From an uncultured bacterium (lineage in GTDB: Bacteria; Pseudomonadota; Gammaproteobacteria; Burkholderiales; Burkholderiaceae_D), in the NCBI GenBank assembly GCA_903872555.1, contig CAIQLE010000133.1, positions 1 through 8,471 on the forward strand: DNA of 8,471 nucleotides. Direction: 5' to 3'. The position numbers were made by a program, and so were the translations under genes. Each line of letters begins with the position of its first letter. Position 1 is the stretch's first letter. Below are positions 6,474 through 8,471 of the stretch, piece after piece. A model generated the notes under the pieces. That model was not told the origin of the DNA. It ran no database searches and was given only the letters and a program-made list of their open reading frames with translations.

Positions 6474-7507
6474 TAAACATCCAACACTCTACAGATAAAG
6501 AATTCATCGACAGCCCTGCGCTCGATGATGCTGACGATTTCGAGCCGCTGCCGGCCGATCTCGCCGATGACGCCGGATTTGCTCCGGTGACGCTGAAACT
6601 CGCCTCCGAACATTGCGGCATCCGACTCGACAAGGTTTTGTCTACGCTGATGCCCGAATATTCGCGTGCCCGCCTGCAACAATGGATAGAGGAGGGCATG
6701 GTGACGGTGGATGGCAAGCCAGCCAAGACCAAGGCCATCATGCTGGGCGATGAAACGGTCGTGGTTCACCCGCAGGCTGCGGCGTCCGACTTCGCCTTTG
6801 CGCCGGAAGACTTGCCGCTGGAGATCTTGCATGAAGATGCGGACCTGATCGTTATTGCCAAGCCGGTTGGTCTGGTAGTGCATCCGGCTGCGGGCAACTG
6901 GAGCGGAACCTTGCTGAATGGTTTGCTGCATCGCTGGCCGCAGTTGCAGGGCGTGCCACGCGCCGGCATCGTGCACAGGCTGGACAAGGACACCAGTGGT
7001 TTACTGGTCATCGCCAAGACCCTGATTGCGCAGACCGATCTGGTGCGTCAGTTGCAGGAGCGTAGTGTAGGCCGCGAATATCTGGCGCTGGTGTGGGGGC
7101 AGCCGGTCTCAAACGGTCGCATCGAGGCCGCGATTGGTCGTCATCCGCGTGAACGTACCAAGATGGCTGTCAGTAAATCATTACTGGCCAAAGCGGCCAT
7201 CACCCATTATCAGAAACTCGCCATCGGCAGTCTGGATGGCAAGCCGGTGGCGCTCCTGCGCTGCAAGCTGGAGACCGGGCGTACACACCAGATTCGTGTG
7301 CATTTACAGTCCATAGGTTTTCCTCTGGTGGGCGATGCCGTATATGGCAAACAACATCTGACCGGCGTTTTTCCACGTCAGGCGCTGCATGCTGAAAAGC
7401 TCGGACTGATCCATCCCGCGACCGGCGAGGCCTGTGAATGGCAGGCCGCCTTGCCGGAAGATATGGCTGCGCTGCTACACAAGGCAGGCATTACGGCGTG
7501 GGCCTGA
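6455..7507 (+). CDS. rluD: 23S rRNA pseudouridine synthase RluD (RluA family)
   Basis: This protein of up to 350 residues has the RluD architecture: an acidic N-terminal stretch (about 14-42), an S4 RNA-binding domain (about 45-108, with G-I-R-L-D-K at 55-60 and S-R-A-R-L-Q-Q-W-I at 70-78), then the catalytic domain. H-R-L-D-K-D-T-S-G-L-L-V (174-185) contains the catalytic aspartate D177. A-K-P-V-G-L-V-V-H-P (135-144) and L-E-T-G-R-T-H-Q-I-R-V-H-L (272-284) are further family motifs. RluD makes pseudouridines in helix 69 of 23S rRNA (1911, 1915 and 1917 in E. coli) and supports late 50S assembly. Two starts are possible: the ATG at 6455, or the ATG at 6467, which has GGAA six bases before it. 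Only non-conserved residues are affected. It is divergent from bamD and overlaps pgeF, forming an rluD-pgeF operon. RluC or RluA specificity cannot be fully excluded, but the bamD/pgeF context supports RluD. Confidence 0.93.
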   Translation: METRMKVNIQHSTDKEFIDSPALDDADDFEPLPADLADDAGFAPVTLKLASEHCGIRLDKVLSTLMPEYSRARLQQWIEEGMVTVDGKPAKTKAIMLGDETVVVHPQAAASDFAFAPEDLPLEILHEDADLIVIAKPVGLVVHPAAGNWSGTLLNGLLHRWPQLQGVPRAGIVHRLDKDTSGLLVIAKTLIAQTDLVRQLQERSVGREYLALVWGQPVSNGRIEAAIGRHPRERTKMAVSKSLLAKAAITHYQKLAIGSLDGKPVALLRCKLETGRTHQIRVHLQSIGFPLVGDAVYGKQHLTGVFPRQALHAEKLGLIHPATGEACEWQAALPEDMAALLHKAGITAWA

Positions 7508-8340
7508 ACCTGAGTTCAGATACGCTTGCGCTGCACTGGCCGGGACTACCGGCCTCGGTCGGCGTCTTATCAACACTGCGCCGAGGTGGCCTGAGTGTCG
7601 CTCCTTATGATGATGGCAAAGGCGGTGGCGGTTTAAATCTGGGCCTGCATGTGGCGGACGATCTGCAAACGGTGATGCAGAATCGTGCGCTGCTGCGCGA
7701 GCATCTGCCTGCGGAACCCTGGTGGCTGACGCAGGTGCATGGCACGCGGGTGCTGGATGAGTCAGCGTTTCACTCTCCAAATTCGCTGGCCCAAGGTCTT
7801 CAGGCGCATCAAGCTGATCAGGCTCCTGAGGCTCATCAGTTTCCTGCTGCTCCCGAGGCAGACGCCAGTATTAGCGCCAGGCCGGGACAAGTCTGCGCCA
7901 TCATGACGGCCGATTGCATGCCTGTTCTGTTGGCTGAGGTGCGTGGACGCGTGGTCGCGGCGGCGCATGCAGGGTGGCGTGGTCTGGCAGCCGGCGTGCT
8001 GGAAAATACGGTACAGGCCATGCGTAGCAAAGGCGCGGATGAATTGCTGGTCTGGCTCGGCCCCGGCATAGGGCCGCAACGATTTGAGGTAGGCGAGGAT
8101 GTGCGAACTGCCTTTAGGCGGCTGGGCTCGGCAGCCGATGCTGCCTTTCTGGCTATTCCGGGCAAGACAGGGAAATATCTGGCGAATCTGCCTCAGTTAG
8201 CGCGACTAGCGCTGGCCAGTGAGGGCGTAACTCAGGTCGCCGGTGGCAGCGCTTGCACCGTCAGCGAGCCTGAGCGTTTCTATTCATTCCGACGCGACCG
8301 CGTTACCGGCCGCATGGCCTCGATGATCTGGATCAAGTGA
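7498..8340 (+). CDS. pgeF: Purine nucleoside phosphorylase/laccase-domain protein PgeF (YfiH; polyphenol oxidase family)
   Basis: I choose the GTG at 7498 (280 residues; AGG at 7486-7488, 9-base spacer), which overlaps the rluD end by 10 bp. The ATG at 7438 would add 20 residues translated from the rluD coding region in another frame that resemble nothing. Family motifs are present: Q-V-H-G (79-82), T-A-D-C-M-P-V-L-L (137-145), A-A-A-H-A-G-W-R-G-L (153-162), G-P-G-I-G-P-Q-R-F-E-V-G (188-199) and R-F-Y-S-F-R-R-D (260-267). H81, C140 and H157 are the expected metal/catalytic residues. In E. coli, PgeF removes wrongly made UDP-MurNAc-L-Ser, guarding peptidoglycan composition; relatives act as purine nucleoside phosphorylases. 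Oddly, the loop between Q-V-H-G and the A-D-A-S-I-S strand (about residues 92-120) is enlarged by A-x-Q/E repeats. The stop overlaps the opposing gene by 8 bp. Confidence 0.92.
   Translation: MGLNLSSDTLALHWPGLPASVGVLSTLRRGGLSVAPYDDGKGGGGLNLGLHVADDLQTVMQNRALLREHLPAEPWWLTQVHGTRVLDESAFHSPNSLAQGLQAHQADQAPEAHQFPAAPEADASISARPGQVCAIMTADCMPVLLAEVRGRVVAAAHAGWRGLAAGVLENTVQAMRSKGADELLVWLGPGIGPQRFEVGEDVRTAFRRLGSAADAAFLAIPGKTGKYLANLPQLARLALASEGVTQVAGGSACTVSEPERFYSFRRDRVTGRMASMIWIK
7804..7839 (+). repeat. Four degenerate 9-bp tandem units inside pgeF
   Basis: Four consecutive 9-base units, gcgcatcaa, gctgatcag, gctcctgag and gctcatcag, encode A-H-Q, A-D-Q, A-P-E and A-H-Q in frame (residues 103-114 from the GTG start). 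The unit length is a multiple of three, so gain or loss of units would keep the frame. They lie in a loop away from the catalytic motifs. Confidence 0.7.
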
Positions 8341-8471
8341 TTTTTACTGAATCCGGCTTATCTTCCGGCACGGATTGATTCAATAGGGCTTGTCGTTCTT
8401 GCATGGCGAGTAAGCGTTCCTGATCGCGCCGCTGCTTACGCCGACCGCTTCCTCCTATGTACATAATGATC
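8333..8471 (-). CDS. C-terminal end of an unrecognised protein (5' part beyond window)
   Basis: Reading the minus strand from the right edge gives 45 open codons ending in TGA (8335-8333): I-I-M-Y-I-G-G-S-G-R-R-K-Q-R-R-D-Q-E-R-L-L and onward to V-K-I-T. The first visible residues are hydrophobic and are followed by a very basic, then Gln/Glu-rich helical segment and a Pro/Asp tail. This could be a membrane helix ending with a positive cytoplasmic side, but too little is visible to be sure. It might instead be a 43-codon small ORF starting at the ATG at 8464; the ribosome-binding site would lie off the window, so this cannot be decided. Its stop codon lies inside pgeF, an 8 bp tail-to-tail overlap. 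I do not recognise the family. Confidence 0.5.
   Translation of the reverse strand, partial: IIMYIGGSGRRKQRRDQERLLAMQERQALLNQSVPEDKPDSVKIT

Noticed and set aside
6412..6741. N-terminal extension of the bamD frame by 110 codons
   Set aside because: It is antisense to rluD, is low-complexity Ser/Arg-rich, and would place the clear lipoprotein signal peptide in the middle of the protein.
6446..6976. Minus-strand 176-codon open frame opposite rluD
   Set aside because: Antisense to the S4 and catalytic regions of rluD, His/Gln/Arg-rich with no recognisable domain.

Overview
The window looks like a chromosomal housekeeping stretch of a betaproteobacterium, probably in the order Burkholderiales and perhaps Oxalobacteraceae (Undibacterium/Herminiimonas-like). 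That placement is inferred from moderate GC content, the bamD / rluD / pgeF block, and the style of the proteins; I could not run a search. There are ten protein-coding genes, eight complete and two cut by the window edges. I see no rRNA, tRNA, CRISPR array, insertion sequence or phage gene. No gap between genes exceeds about 160 bp.

Layout. (1) Positions 1-2049, minus strand: an acyl-CoA-type cluster read crotonase -> histidine phosphatase -> APH-type phosphotransferase (cut by the left edge). The first two genes overlap by 4 bp. (2) Positions 2210-2863, plus strand: a glutathione S-transferase, divergent from the cluster and followed by a strong hairpin terminator at 2901-2930 that can serve both strands. 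(3) Positions 2990-4760, minus strand: an orphan PIN-domain nuclease followed 37 bp later by a YbdL-type methionine aminotransferase, converging on the same terminator. (4) Positions 4787-5563, plus strand: yaaA (peroxide stress), whose start is only 26 bp from the divergent PIN start. (5) Positions 5569-6411, minus strand: bamD, convergent with yaaA and only 5 bp away. (6) Positions 6455-8340, plus strand: rluD then pgeF, overlapping and surely co-transcribed. rluD is divergent from bamD across a 43 bp gap that holds a perfect TATAAT and a 7+7 bp palindrome. (7) Positions 8333-8471, minus strand: the tail of an unrecognised gene whose stop overlaps the end of pgeF by 8 bp.

Functionally this is a mosaic of short independent units rather than one system: acyl-CoA metabolism, detoxification, methionine/keto-acid metabolism, oxidative stress, outer-membrane assembly, 23S rRNA modification and peptidoglycan-precursor quality control. 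The part most open to a new biological reading is the kinase + phosphatase + isomerase-like crotonase cluster, which resembles a 4-hydroxyacyl-CoA phosphorylation route. Smaller curiosities are the bamD/rluD palindrome, an in-frame 9-bp repeat inside pgeF, and the PIN/yaaA divergent pair. I found nothing that I would call a clearly undescribed system.
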